Of a stretch of DNA of 64,000 nucleotides, positions 12,944-27,200 are shown one piece after another. Within the stretch, counting starts at the first letter, position 1. Each line of letters opens with the position of its first letter. Location of the stretch: NCBI GenBank assembly GCA_025769875.1, contig JAGFNK010000059.1, positions 62,001 to 126,000 on the forward strand. Direction: 5' to 3'. The stretch comes from Russula earlei. Taxonomy: Eukaryota; Basidiomycota; Agaricomycetes; Russulales; Russulaceae. The notes under the pieces were generated by a model that was not told the DNA's origin, did no database searches, and saw only the letters and a program-made list of their open reading frames with translations. The translations under genes and the position numbers were made by a program.

Positions 12944-13375
12944 TGCTGTGATTGTATGTCCGAGTTACTGGGTCACCTCATGAGGCGGACATTACCCAAT
13001 TTAGAACATTGTTTCCAAGCACGACAGGACGAATTTATCATCACCATAGTGAATTACTACAACAAATTTTTTGATGACCCTAATCTGCAACTACGTCCAG
13101 GTGTTGCGTAGACACTCTGTGCATTTCGAAGGCAATAACCAGACCAGCTATGACAAGTGATGTAAAGTGTAGCAAAGCGCACATGTGAGGGTGATTGGAT
13201 CAGTGTATGAGGATCAATGCCACCAGGGTCGTTAGTCTCGTATCAAAGCTCGTCATCCCTAAGCAAGTGCGGCCCCTACGACCAAAGGGGCACAGCCCAA
13301 CATCGAGAAAGAAAGAAAAAAGGGCAATGCGAAGAAACAACGTAAGGAAGACGGGAAAATGGCGCATGACGGTCA
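12944..13375. other. 432-bp intergenic region
   Basis: Lies between the DPBB stop and the COQ11-like start, both on the minus strand. It should hold the promoter of the COQ11-like gene and the 3' end of the DPBB gene. I see no coding signal, repeat or RNA gene. Confidence 0.5.
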
Positions 13376-14435
13376 TCACACGAATTGCCAAACGATATCA
13401 AGGAGGCCTACACCCAAGGCGGCGAGCTGCTGAAAAGCAGCCGTAGACAAGTCAATGGAGTTCGCGTTGTCACAAGTAGGGCAGGCATCCTCAATAGTCA
13501 CAGTGACGCTCTTGCTGTAGTCGGCGGTGAATATCTGCACCTTCCTTCCGCAAAGTGGAGATTGAACATTAGTGGGGCCATACCGAGCAGCATCTTTGAC
13601 GTAGTGAGATTCGGGTCAGATTGGCCCAAAAGAAAAGCTCACCTATGGCAGCAATCATGTCACTGTCAGAGTGGACCACGCCGCAAGCGCCGGCATTACC
13701 ACCCTGAGTGAACCAAGTTGCTCTGGGGCAGCACAGTCAGGGACACAACGAGAACAAACTCAAGATTACGTACTTGCCACCAGTAACCATGCCATTGCCA
13801 GTATGCGGTGCGGAAGGCGAAGATGAAGGTGACGGTGACGGTGACGGTGGTGGTGATGGTGATGGCGGAGGGGTCTCCTTCGTGGACGTGGTCGTACTGG
13901 TTTCAGTGGGCAATTGTTTGATAGGAGGTTGAGGAGGTTGAAAAGGTTTGATAAAAGCGGGTTGGCCAGGAGGGGAGGAGGACTCGGGTCCTGCGGATGA
14001 GGTCTTTGGCGAAGACAAAGGGGTAACCGCTGGATGAGAAGACGGAGGGAGAGGTGGATTGGCAAGTGCAGCAGAGCAGTTGCGGTTGGGGTCCTTAGTG
14101 AGGGCATCGAGGGATTCGCCATTCTAATTGGTGACTGAGTATGCTGTGCCAGGAAGGTACCGCGTGATCTTACCAGAAGAGGGTGGCAGCATTTAGCCCA
14201 AAAGGTGGTATTGTGTTTATTTTCGCAACCCCACTGGATGTACCGGCTATGATACACATCATAAGACTGCAAAAGAGGCTCAGAGGAATTATTTGACATA
14301 GAGGACAAGTTGTATACGAACCTCAAGAACGTTCGTTTCCCAGCCCGGGGGTGCTCGTTTGTGCCGAATAACGTGACCGGAAACGGCGGTAACGACAGAA
14401 AGGGCGAGAGAGGCAATGCAGAAGATGCGAACCAT
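13376..14435 (-). CDS. secreted DPBB (RlpA/expansin-like) protein
   Basis: Five exons: 14435-14322, 14266-14174, 14123-13774, 13722-13643, 13593-13376, 855 nt, 284 residues. Residues 1-20 (MVRIFCIASLALSVVTAVSG) form a classic signal peptide. A Cys-bearing N-terminal segment (WGCENKH...FWAKCCHPLL, NRNCSAAL) follows, then a Pro/Ser-rich linker with an SPSPPPSPSPSPSSSPSAP repeat, then a C-terminal double-psi beta barrel: GKATWF, GACG, HSDSDMIAAI, CGRKVQI, TIEDACPTCD, and the final LDI-WQF. Proteins of this shape are common in mushroom-forming fungi (rare lipoprotein A-like, loosenin and expansin relatives) and loosen or bind wall polysaccharide without clear catalysis. Expected outside the cell or in the wall. 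It diverges from SCAMP across 357 bp. Confidence 0.88.
13814..13878 (+). repeat. imperfect GGTGAC / GGTGAT triplet-hexamer repeat
   Basis: A run of GGTGACGGTGACGGT then GGTGATGGTGATGGCGG units. On the minus strand it codes for the Ser-Pro linker repeat of the DPBB protein, so it is coding low-complexity DNA prone to length change. Confidence 0.8.
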
Positions 14436-14792
14436 TGCAACAAGGACAGTAGTTGTTAAGGGAGGGTAGATTGAGAGTGAGGGGAGTTGTGAAGGGAACG
14501 GGAAGGGAGAGCGTTATGATGCTGGGGGAGAAGGAGGAGGGGAAGGGAGGGGAAGGGAGGGGTTGGGAAAAAGAGAGATGAGATGAGACATGGAAGGATT
14601 TATAGAGATATCGATTTCCAAGAAGAGGTGGGTCAATGCGCCTGTTGCGACGTAACGAGAATTGGAATTGACTTATTGTGCCTCGCCGGCATCGGCCCCC
14701 CATCGCCATCTCATCGCCCATCATCATCACTCCCCCTCATCACGCCTCTTCCTCGGCCCGCGGACATACCGTCTCATCCTCTCGCATCTCCC
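14436..14792. promoter_or_regulatory. divergent promoter region, DPBB / SCAMP
   Basis: 357 bp between the two start codons. It holds a strongly polypurine stretch (about 14455-14580, AGGGGAAGGGAGG units on the plus strand) that would give the DPBB mRNA a pyrimidine-rich leader, as is common in fungal promoters. Confidence 0.45.
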
Positions 14793-16161
14793 ATGATTGC
14801 AAGTACGTGTTTTTCGCTACTACCACCCGTCCGATGCTTCAATCCCCCCCCCCTTTAGCAACCACAAACGACCCCTTTGCTTCCACTGACTCCCTCGACG
14901 TCAATCCCTTCGATGACCCTTCCACAGACCAACAATCTGTCAACAAGCCATCCCAATATTCACACGAAATCGTCGCGTCACGAGCCGCTGACCTTGAACG
15001 TCGGGAGCGAGACTTGGAGCACAGAGAACGCGAACTACACCAAAAAGCTGAAACTATCCGAAAGCACGGTCGTAACAACTGGCCTCCCTGTGAGCACCCT
15101 CTGTCCTTCCTATGCGTTCGAAACCCACATCAACCCCATCGCCGTCCCTACTTTTCGTAGTCTTTCCCCTCATTTACCATGACATATCGGAGGAAATACC
15201 TGAAGCGTCGAGACCACTCATCACACGGCTCTATATGCTCTGGCTCATCCTTGCTGCAACCTTGGTTGTCAACATGATTGCTTGCATATTCGTCCTCACC
15301 TCAGGAGGCCCAGATGGCGTAAAAGATCTAGTCGCCAGTATTATGTGCGTGCGTACCTGGACCCGTGACTTGCTGGTCAATTTACGGTCTCTTTCTCCTT
15401 ATTGGACAGCATGATTCCAGTGATTGGCGTTCTATCGTTCCTATTATGGTACAGGTGAGTTGCGTTTCCGTATCACCGTCTCGTCATCCTCATGACTTTA
15501 GGCCAATCTATAACGGATATATGAAGGTGTGTTTGCTCTTCACATCTTTCGGCCAACCGTGCTGAATACCTCCAGGAGCAATCGCTGTATTACTGTAAGT
15601 GCAACCGCGCCACATTCTCTCGTCTTACCGTCTGCTCATTTAATGTAGATATATACATTTTCTTTTGCGGGTGGCACCTGGCGTTTAGCTTGTACATGTA
15701 AGCCCTTTAATCACCTCCCCCAAGTATGCACTGATTCAAATGGGCGCTGCAGGGCACTTGGTATTCCGAGGTAGTTACACGATTTTCTTTCTGTATAATT
15801 GCGTTAATTCCTGACCTTGTTCTTTCTTTAGTACTGGTTCCGCCGGTATCATCCAGACAATCCAGAGGTTCTCCCATGGTGCCTTTGTCGCTGGAATCTT
15901 CGGTATCATAGCGACCGTTGGTTGGGCAGTCCAAGGTCTGGGAAATGCCTTTTATTATCGTCAGGTAATCCCTTTTTAGCCACGTCATTGCCCGGCCATT
16001 CACGTTGTGGCAGATTTGGGCACACCACACTGCTGCTGGCCACACAATGGAAAAGGTAAGCTGGAGCGCAATTATGTGATTGGTGTATCAACCGTTTGGT
16101 GTACCAGGCGAAATCCGAGCTGGCAACACAAGGAGCAAAGTCCTATTTTACGCGGGGTTGA
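14793..16161 (+). CDS. secretory carrier-associated membrane protein (SCAMP)
   Basis: Eleven exons: 14793-14802, 14859-15089, 15161-15344, 15410-15454, 15502-15526, 15576-15594, 15649-15697, 15753-15770, 15832-15964, 16014-16055, 16108-16161; 810 nt, 269 residues. Integral protein of trans-Golgi, endosome and recycling vesicles. The cytosolic N-terminus has an NPF motif (VNPFDDP, binds EH-domain proteins) and a charged coiled coil rich in RRERDLEHRERE. The NNWPPFFPLIYHDI block marks the amphipathic start of the core, followed by four membrane helices (around LYMLWLILAATLVVNMIACI, VIGVLSFLLWYRPIYNGYM, YYIYFFCGWHLAFSLYM and HGAFVAGIFGIIATVGWAV). The tiny first exon (10 nt, 14793) is chosen because it gives an in-frame ATG with a clean GTACGT donor; a later start is possible. 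The TTTAG acceptor is preceded by an uninterrupted C run. Confidence 0.9.
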
Positions 16162-16436
16162 CGTTTTTTGGTGTCCTTTCTCATGAACTATACGGCCCTA
16201 GCTCGTAGTGCGATTGTATGCGTAGTAGCCTCCTGCGTCCGATATAATCAATCAACCCCAATTTAACCTAGTAAGGCAATGCATGCACAGGTCGGAGATT
16301 GAACGACCGAAGGAAAACGACCCGGGACGAGTCAATCTTTTTTGCTTTAACCCACCATCGTCATCTAAGGTCAGCGCTTGCCTTCATCTCTCCTCTCCTT
16401 CTCATTACTTTCTCTTCCTATTTAGCGAAAAAGCAA
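16162..16436. other. SCAMP 3' end and upstream region of PAB1
   Basis: No coding sequence is seen. The stretch from about 16370 is pyrimidine-rich (CTCTCCTCTCCTTCTC), typical of strong fungal promoters and transcription starts, and precedes the poly(A)-binding protein gene. Confidence 0.5.
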
Positions 16437-16464
16437 ATTTAAAAAAAAATTCTAAAAAAAAAAA
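16426..16464 (+). promoter_or_regulatory. A-rich tracts in PAB1 leader (candidate autoregulatory element)
   Basis: Holds A9 at 16441-16449 and A11 at 16454-16464, with a further A5 just upstream, 155-190 nt before the PAB1 start codon and downstream of the pyrimidine-rich stretch, so probably inside the 5' UTR. In animals, and as proposed in yeast, poly(A)-binding protein binds A-rich sequence in its own leader and lowers its own translation. Function here is inferred from position and composition. Confidence 0.55.
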
Positions 16465-16618
16465 CGCGTTCACAAAGCGGTTGTGTCGTCTCCTTCCTGT
16501 GTATGCCCGTCTCTTCTTTCCATCCCATCAGCCATGCATTAACAGCGGTACACATGTAGCCGTAGAAAAGTCATAAAGCAGTAACGACCCCCATTCAACC
16601 CGACCCTTAAACATAAAA

Positions 16619-18985
<2,367 letters not shown>

Positions 18986-19345
18986 GTGGCACTGCCACCC
19001 GCCATTTGGGGATCTTGTTCTCGGTGAAACTGCTGTTGGTTCTGTCTTTCTAGTGTTGGTTATCCTGTTGACCACTCTTCGTATCATCCCACCTCCGACT
19101 AGCAGGATCCCTGTCACTGCCTATGCGGGTTTTATGGTGGCCATTCGTTTATGCACTTGGAGGAAACAGAGATGATGTTTCAACTGCTTAATGATGCGTG
19201 GTGTCATTGTTGTACGAGAAAATGTGATTGACGATGGTGATCCAAATTATTGGGTATAGCGTGAGGGGTGGTAGTATCAACATGGTGCGGCGAAAGCGAA
19301 AGAGAACGAGAATGAGAACAACCAGGTGCCATGCCATGAGTCATT
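18986..19345. other. 360-bp convergent intergenic region
   Basis: Between the stops of PAB1 (+) and the methyltransferase (-). Open frames across it are unspliced and have no domain. Expected to hold two 3' untranslated regions and terminators. Confidence 0.5.
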
Positions 19346-20979
19346 TCAGACACTTTTTATGGCATGGACTACGTGTAGCCTGGTCTCGATGTGCACAAGA
19401 GGGTAGTACAGATCCCGCTGTGCTGCCTCTGTGAGCATTTTAACCTCCTTCTCATCAAGGCCCGATGCCAGCAATAGGGGGCGCATGGCGAGGATAAGCA
19501 GGTCAGACTCCATCCAAGCCAGTTGGCCGACGGTCAGAAGGGTTGGATCTGCGTCAGGATGAAACGCGTAAAAATATAGATGAAATGGCTGTAAGGGACG
19601 AAGGCAAGTCGAGACAGGAGTGGCATACATACCTTTTGGCCAAAAACCAACGGGAATGTCCGCATGCTGTTGGAACACATGGTCGTACCTCCCCATGCCA
19701 TGGACGAGTTCTCCCATGCGTTCCGGCACCGTCGTGTCAACGCCACGCATCCTCAGGGCGCGTTGGACCTCTTCTGCCACGGCACACCAGCCGGGGATTC
19801 CTGATTTGGCATCGGCCAACGTGAACCTCCCGTCCACCACGGGACGAAGGTCAAACTCGATGAGGATGAGCACGCCACCGGGTCGAAGGATGCGGGTGAG
19901 TTCGCTCAAGAACTGGGGGTAATCGTGGATCTGGACAGAGGGGGGCGGGGGGATGCGACAAGGAGGGAATGAAGGAGGGGACACAAGCGAGCGTGAGACA
20001 CGAGAAGCAGCGCAACGGCAAAAGGTGGCACGCGACCTACCCCTGAATGCATATTGCGGGCATGTACGACATCATATGAATTGGACGGGTAGGGCAGGCA
20101 GTGACAGTCGAGGTCGCAAAGTTCGAACCTGACTTGGGGGGGAAAAAAAACAAACAAACCGATAAGCCCGCGAGGGGATGGGAGGGGGAGAAGGGAGGTT
20201 TGGGCATCAGCGGATGGTCCAATGACGTGATGGGGGGGGACCTGTGGGGGGTACTAACGTGCAATTGGAAGGCACATTCCTGTGGCGCGGGACAGGATTC
20301 GAGAATGACAGGGATGAGCCATCGTTCGGGTGGGGGGGGAGTCCAGCCATCAGAAAACCTTGAGCTTACCGCGGTTGCAGTGGTGCAAGGTCCACACCCG
20401 TGACATCGACATGAGGAAATTCGTCCGCCATGTCCACCGCCCTGAATACGTGAATTGAATTTTTTTTTTTTTTTTCCAACCCACCCCCACCGACCACCGA
20501 ACGAATTTCAGTTTTTTTTTCCCGACATGTGGACGCATGCCGTATAAGGTTTGATTTGCGAACGGGCAACGCACCAAAGTCCCCCGCCCGTACCCATGTC
20601 GAGTACGCGGAGCCTCTCCCCGCCTGTGTCACGGTCAGGCGAGAGGACCGTCTCCACCGGCCCGACGTAATTCTTATCATCGAAGACGAAGCGGATCATG
20701 CGGTGGAATAGCTCGAAGCGCTGGCCGAGGGGTTCGGCAGGGCAGGAGCAATCCGAAGCAATTTGATTATCGATAACAAAGTCATGGATGGGTCATTCCG
20801 ACGCTCGTCCCCCAACAAACGGAGGGCCCGCTACGTACCCGCAACTCGTCCTCGTCGGCGGGCATCACATACCAGGGGTTGAGGGTGTTGCAGCGCCTGC
20901 CATTGACGACGCGGAAATATCGGTCGTGGTCGTTCGGCGTAAGGTCAACCAGCTCTGGGGGGACGCACTTGACGCACAT
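19346..20979 (-). CDS. class I SAM-dependent methyltransferase
   Basis: Seven exons: 20979-20839, 20720-20575, 20441-20370, 20279-20259, 20128-20041, 19930-19633, 19548-19346; 969 nt, 322 residues. The N-terminal NGRRCNTLNPWYVMPADEDE block and ELFHRM match fungal methyltransferases that begin with a conserved LN-Y-LPAD-DE segment. The Rossmann SAM site is VLDMGTGGGLWAVDMADEFP, with acidic strand-2 end VTGVDLAP, then DLDCHCLPYPSNSYDVVHAR (motifs II/III) and LTRILRPGGVLILIEFD. Substrate unknown; relatives are scattered through fungal metabolism, including LaeA-like proteins, but nothing here shows a secondary-metabolite cluster. One exon is only 21 nt. Intron 2 contains a T16 run. Confidence 0.85.
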
Positions 20980-21198
20980 TGGGAGGGAGACCTGAACTGA
21001 ACGGAAATGGACCCGCGAGCAGGTCGAGGGGGGCTCAAACGGCTGGGTTCATATAGTTCCGAGCGTGTGTATGAGATCGTATCGGACCATTTCAAATGTA
21101 GGTACACCTTGAGTCCTTCTGCCCGCATCGGAGAATCGACGTTCGACAGCGAAAAGGCCCCGCGTGGAAAACACTTATCGAATTCGCTAGATAACCGA

Positions 21199-23633
21199 TC
21201 ATATATTCGGCTTGATGTCGTGTACAAAAACGGTTCTCGTGGCCTCCCCGTGCCATCCCCTATTCCCGCTAGCACTCACAAGGAACCGCGCGCTTGGGTC
21301 GACCACTACAAATGGGCAAATGGGTAATCGGACAATCAGAGTCCTTGGGAGGGATGCAATAACTCTTTGACTCACACATTTGAGAGACCATCCCTCCATG
21401 GTGGCCTGGGATGATCTTGAATTGCATCCGACCCTTGGCATCGACTTCCCCGGCCTCCGCCGCATTCCATAAGCGAATGTTATCGCTGCAGGCGCTGAAA
21501 AACGTTGTCCGTCAGAATCTCTTGCGGCGAACCGGATGGATGCGAGGATCAAGTTTGCGCTTTGCGCCTCCCCTCTGCATACAGTCATCAAATACGCCAC
21601 TTACCAAGCAATATGGCGCCCATCTGGGAACGCGACCACACAGCTCACCATCCTGGAGCTTGGGGGATTCCTGAGCGTTTTCAATAGGCGTGGTACATCC
21701 GCGGGACCTGATCTTCCGAGTTGCCTTACGTCCCACACATCGACGGTTCCATTTCGCCTTCCCGCGTAGATCTGACTTCCATTTGGGGACCAGCAGGCCT
21801 ACGAAATCAAGTTTAGAAAGCCTTTGAATTGGAGGGGTGTCACACGACACTAAATGCGATTTGGCGCGGAATCAATGCCGTACCGAGAGGCACCACGGGG
21901 GTGTTTTTTCACTCATCCACAACCGGCCAACACCATATCCAGTACTAGATGGGGCTCTGCAGTCCCACAGGACGACTTGGCCATCTATGGCTGCCGTCAT
22001 TATTATATCTTGAGAAAACGTTGCGTAAGAAGATGCATCTAGAATTTGGGGCGCGTTTTTTGGCGCTGGAGCTGGTACTGGGGAAGGTTTGGGACCCGGC
22101 ACCACGAGGGTGGCTGGCAAAGGTGCAGGAGCGGGACCTGCAGATGGAACAGACAGTTGCGAAGGAGCGGATGGGGCTGCGTCTAGGGAATCGTCGGGTT
22201 GCCCCTCTGCGTCGGGTTCATCACCAAACAAAGAATCAGCCTCCGAGTGAGTGTCTGCATCTGCAGGCGCGCGTGCTTCTAAAGGAACTATGTGTGAACA
22301 GTAAAGTCTTAACGTGTGTGCCTACCAGTTGGCACACCGGAGGGGTCTTCTCCGGAGTTAGAGTGGGACGGTCGGCCCAGTCGCCCATGCTCGATTGAAG
22401 CGGAAACGTTGGGTGCATTCTTGACCTGACTGAACTGGGGAGGTATGTTGGGATAATCGGAGCTAAGGGGACGGACCGCAAGCGCGGCCAGCTGCGCACC
22501 GTGGGCGACGAACCGGCGCGCTATCTGGCCCGTGTCGAGATCCCATTGCTGATATAGGGATGTGCTCGTAACACGGTGATCAGTCATCGGATGCACGACG
22601 TACCAGGGCCAGGCCATCCCAGCCTGCAGAAAAAAAGCCACGCTCGTCATGTTGAAGTGATAGCGCAGAGACAGGGCCGCGGTGACCCTGCATTGGGTGG
22701 AACAATCGACCCGGCTCATGCCTTACGGTAAAAAGGTTGATTTGACCTGTCTGGAAATTAATTGACTCACTGATTGGAATGACTACACAAGCCAGCAAAG
22801 GTTACCGACATTGGTTCCCGACAGACCCCACAAGGCCTCGCTGTGTATTGCCAGACTGTGGACGGGCGAACGTCCGGCATCCGCGGACGTGGTGGGTGTT
22901 TCAGGGTTCTCCCACCATGACCTGATCTGGCCTGCTTTCAGGCTGCCTTCGACCACACCTGCGTGGTGGCGCTGAGGCGCAGTCAAAAAGACCTTCCCAT
23001 TGACTGCGGTGAATATGTCGTAGTCTCGGATGTAACCGTCTTCTGAGCCGGTGACAAGATGCGTCATGCATGGCGTGGAGGCAAGCGAATGTGTTGGCAC
23101 CGGGTGAGGAAGTGCGCAGATGGCCTCCACGGTATATGAACGGGGATATAGAACTGACGGTAGCAACTGAGAACGACGTGGGGGGGGAGGGGAAAGTGAG
23201 CGCGTTCTTGGCAAGGGGGGCGATGGATCTTTGGTGGTGTTGTCGGCAAAATAAATACCTATCGGGTTCGGAGAGAGTCGTACCTTTGGGTGATCGTTGG
23301 AGAGTGGACGCAGGAGATGAGTGTATCCCTGGGATGACTGCAGACGATGGAGGAGCAGGAGATTCGACTGCTTCGGGGGGAGCTGAATCGAGGACAGCAT
23401 CGTCATCCTCGTCCTCTTCTTCGTCATCTTCTTCGGAGTCCTCGTCATGGGATTCCTATGGCAAGGCAGTCAGCGGTGCTACGAGAGCGGTCAAAACGGC
23501 AGACCACCTCGCCATCGGTTGCGTCCTCCGCGCCGGCCTCGATGGCATCAAATATCTCTTGTTCGATATCTTCCTCTGCGTCGTTGTCGAATTCGACGTC
23601 GTCGATGTCGTCCTCACTATCGCTGCCGGGCAT
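21199..23633 (-). CDS. SPT8: SAGA complex subunit SPT8 (WD40 protein)
   Basis: Spliced gene, ATG 23633, stop at 21199. SPT8 is a SAGA coactivator subunit that contacts TBP. The N-terminus is strongly acidic (PGSDSEDDIDDVEFDNDAEE), as in the family. WD40 repeats follow: a first blade with LVTGSEDGYIRDYDIFTAVNG, then GNINLFTVRHEPGRLFHPMQ-type blades, GHRGPVSALSLQHDERGFFSAGWDG, QWDLDTGQIARRF, and later blades with IIMTAAIDGQVVLWDCR, NGTVDVWDVR and ACASSDNIRLWN. A long Pro/Ala/Ser-rich insert (about 22040-22400) sits between blades in the middle of the propeller, as in SPT8 proteins. It is divergent from SRP54 with 97 bp between start codons. Confidence 0.88.
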
Positions 23634-23730
23634 TGCGGACTAAAGGAAAGGCCGACCGAAATCAGTAATAATCGAAAATGAAACGGATTGACGCGGACCG
23701 AAGCCAGAGCTGATCTAAAACGGCCTCACC
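23634..23730. promoter_or_regulatory. shared divergent promoter, SPT8 / SRP54
   Basis: Only 97 bp separate the two ATG codons. No TATA box is visible. Assigned from layout. Confidence 0.4.
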
Positions 23731-25800
<2,070 letters not shown>

Positions 25801-26053
25801 CTAACTTATCCAACTTGATTATAACCTCTCGGGACACCCGCGCTGAGATCGATACGCACAACACCTCATGTAAACTTCTTGCCATATTTCTCCGGGTCGG
25901 GGTCGAGGTATACTGGCCTTCTCAGCTACCGTATGCACGTGTACCATCGGGAGAAACTCGAACGTACTAGTACATAATGAGCACAAAGACACGAGGGTAA
26001 CAGGAAGGCGCGGGCGTTAGTCAGTACAGTGCACATGTCAGTCACTTCATCTG
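25801..26053. other. convergent intergenic region
   Basis: 253 bp between the stops of SRP54 (+) and the small membrane protein (-). No gene seen. Confidence 0.5.
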
Positions 26054-26784
26054 TTACTCTCGTCTCCATCGCTTCTTCTGTTCTGACGCAGAAGATTTGT
26101 TGCCGAAAATGAGGGCGCTCGTGTGCTTGTCAGCGCCAGTCTTTCTAGAAATCGGCGCCGGGTCTGCGAACACGATCTTTTTTTTTTTTTTTTTTTCGAA
26201 CCAACACCAAAGGAGCGGTAGGTCAGGGCCTCTCGCCGTGACATGGTTCAAAAGCCAAACCGACGACTCACCGCCCAGAGGCCCCAAATCCCTATCAAGC
26301 CAGCGCACGCCGAGTAGATTTTGGGCAGGCTCCCTGCGCCCGCCGTGTTGTACGAGAGGAATGCGCCGATAAGCGAGAACGACGTCATGGGCACGATAAG
26401 GGGGTGACGACTCGGCTGGCCTTTCCTGCCATCCTCGGCGCGCTCGGGTAGCAAGGACGCGGGCGACGACGAAGGTACCTGTTACAGCAGAACATCATAC
26501 ATTCAATTCGTTCAATTTTCAAAAAAAAAAAAAAAGGGGGGGGGGGGGAGAATTAGATCTCCCGCTTCGGGGGGGCTAGGACGATCAAAATCACACACGT
26601 TGGTAATGAGACCGGCTGCCGAAAATGCCAAGAGAAGGCCGAAGTGCAACGCCAGGAAGGATTCGAAGGGGGTCAATTGTTGTTGAGATTGGCCAATGGC
26701 GAAGAGGAGGACACGAGGGAAAAATATGAGGGCACACGACCATGCAAACAATCTGGATCCAGGGAGGGCTGTTAGATTGCTCAT
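26054..26784 (-). CDS. small four-helix membrane protein, fungal
   Basis: Three exons: 26784-26599 (62 codons), 26478-26272 (69 codons), 26176-26054 (40 codons plus stop), 171 residues. I do not recognise a named family. Four hydrophobic segments are visible, about residues 12-30 (LFAWSCALIFFPRVLLF), 41-60 (FESFLALHFGLLLAFSAAGL), 88-105 (PLIVPMTSFSLIGAFLSYNT) and 110-133 (IYSACAGLIGIWGLWAIVF), with a charged loop between helices 2 and 3 and a basic C-terminal tail ending EQKKRWRRE. Conservation of the reading frame across both introns and the clean codon boundaries support a real gene. Intron 2 ends in 19 consecutive A before the AG, and intron 1 carries adjoining C13 and T15 runs on the coding strand. 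Confidence 0.7.
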
Positions 26785-27200
26785 AAAGTGAATTGCCGTC
26801 TCCCACGAACATGGCAGACGTAGCCCAAGTCCACGAAGGGGTCGCGCCCTCTCTCGATTCCTCGGGAGATGCTGGACACGGTATTGAACCAGAAACATCT
26901 GGTGGGATCGAGGATGATGTTCGTAACTTGCCGGATAGATCGTCAAGTGCAATGTCTGCAGACATGGGAGAGAGGGAGTGTGTGAAATCCAGATTGGCGC
27001 TGGACTCGGAACACGGAACGACGACAATAATCCGATTCACGTCACCCTGCGGGTCGCACAAAACTGATCACACGACACAAATTCAAGGCTGCAAATACAA
27101 ATGGGAATGCGAAGCGAAAGGAATATCGAGACATCAGCGGGGACAACAATGCGGAGTTGGATATGATAACGATGAACCGTTCCTAGCTGTGATTAAAACC
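26785..27200. other. 416-bp intergenic region
   Basis: Upstream of the membrane protein gene and downstream of the SPT6 stop, both on the minus strand. An open frame on the plus strand (ATG 26811) crosses it and runs into the SPT6 3' exon in antisense; it has no recognisable domain and is not called. Confidence 0.4.
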
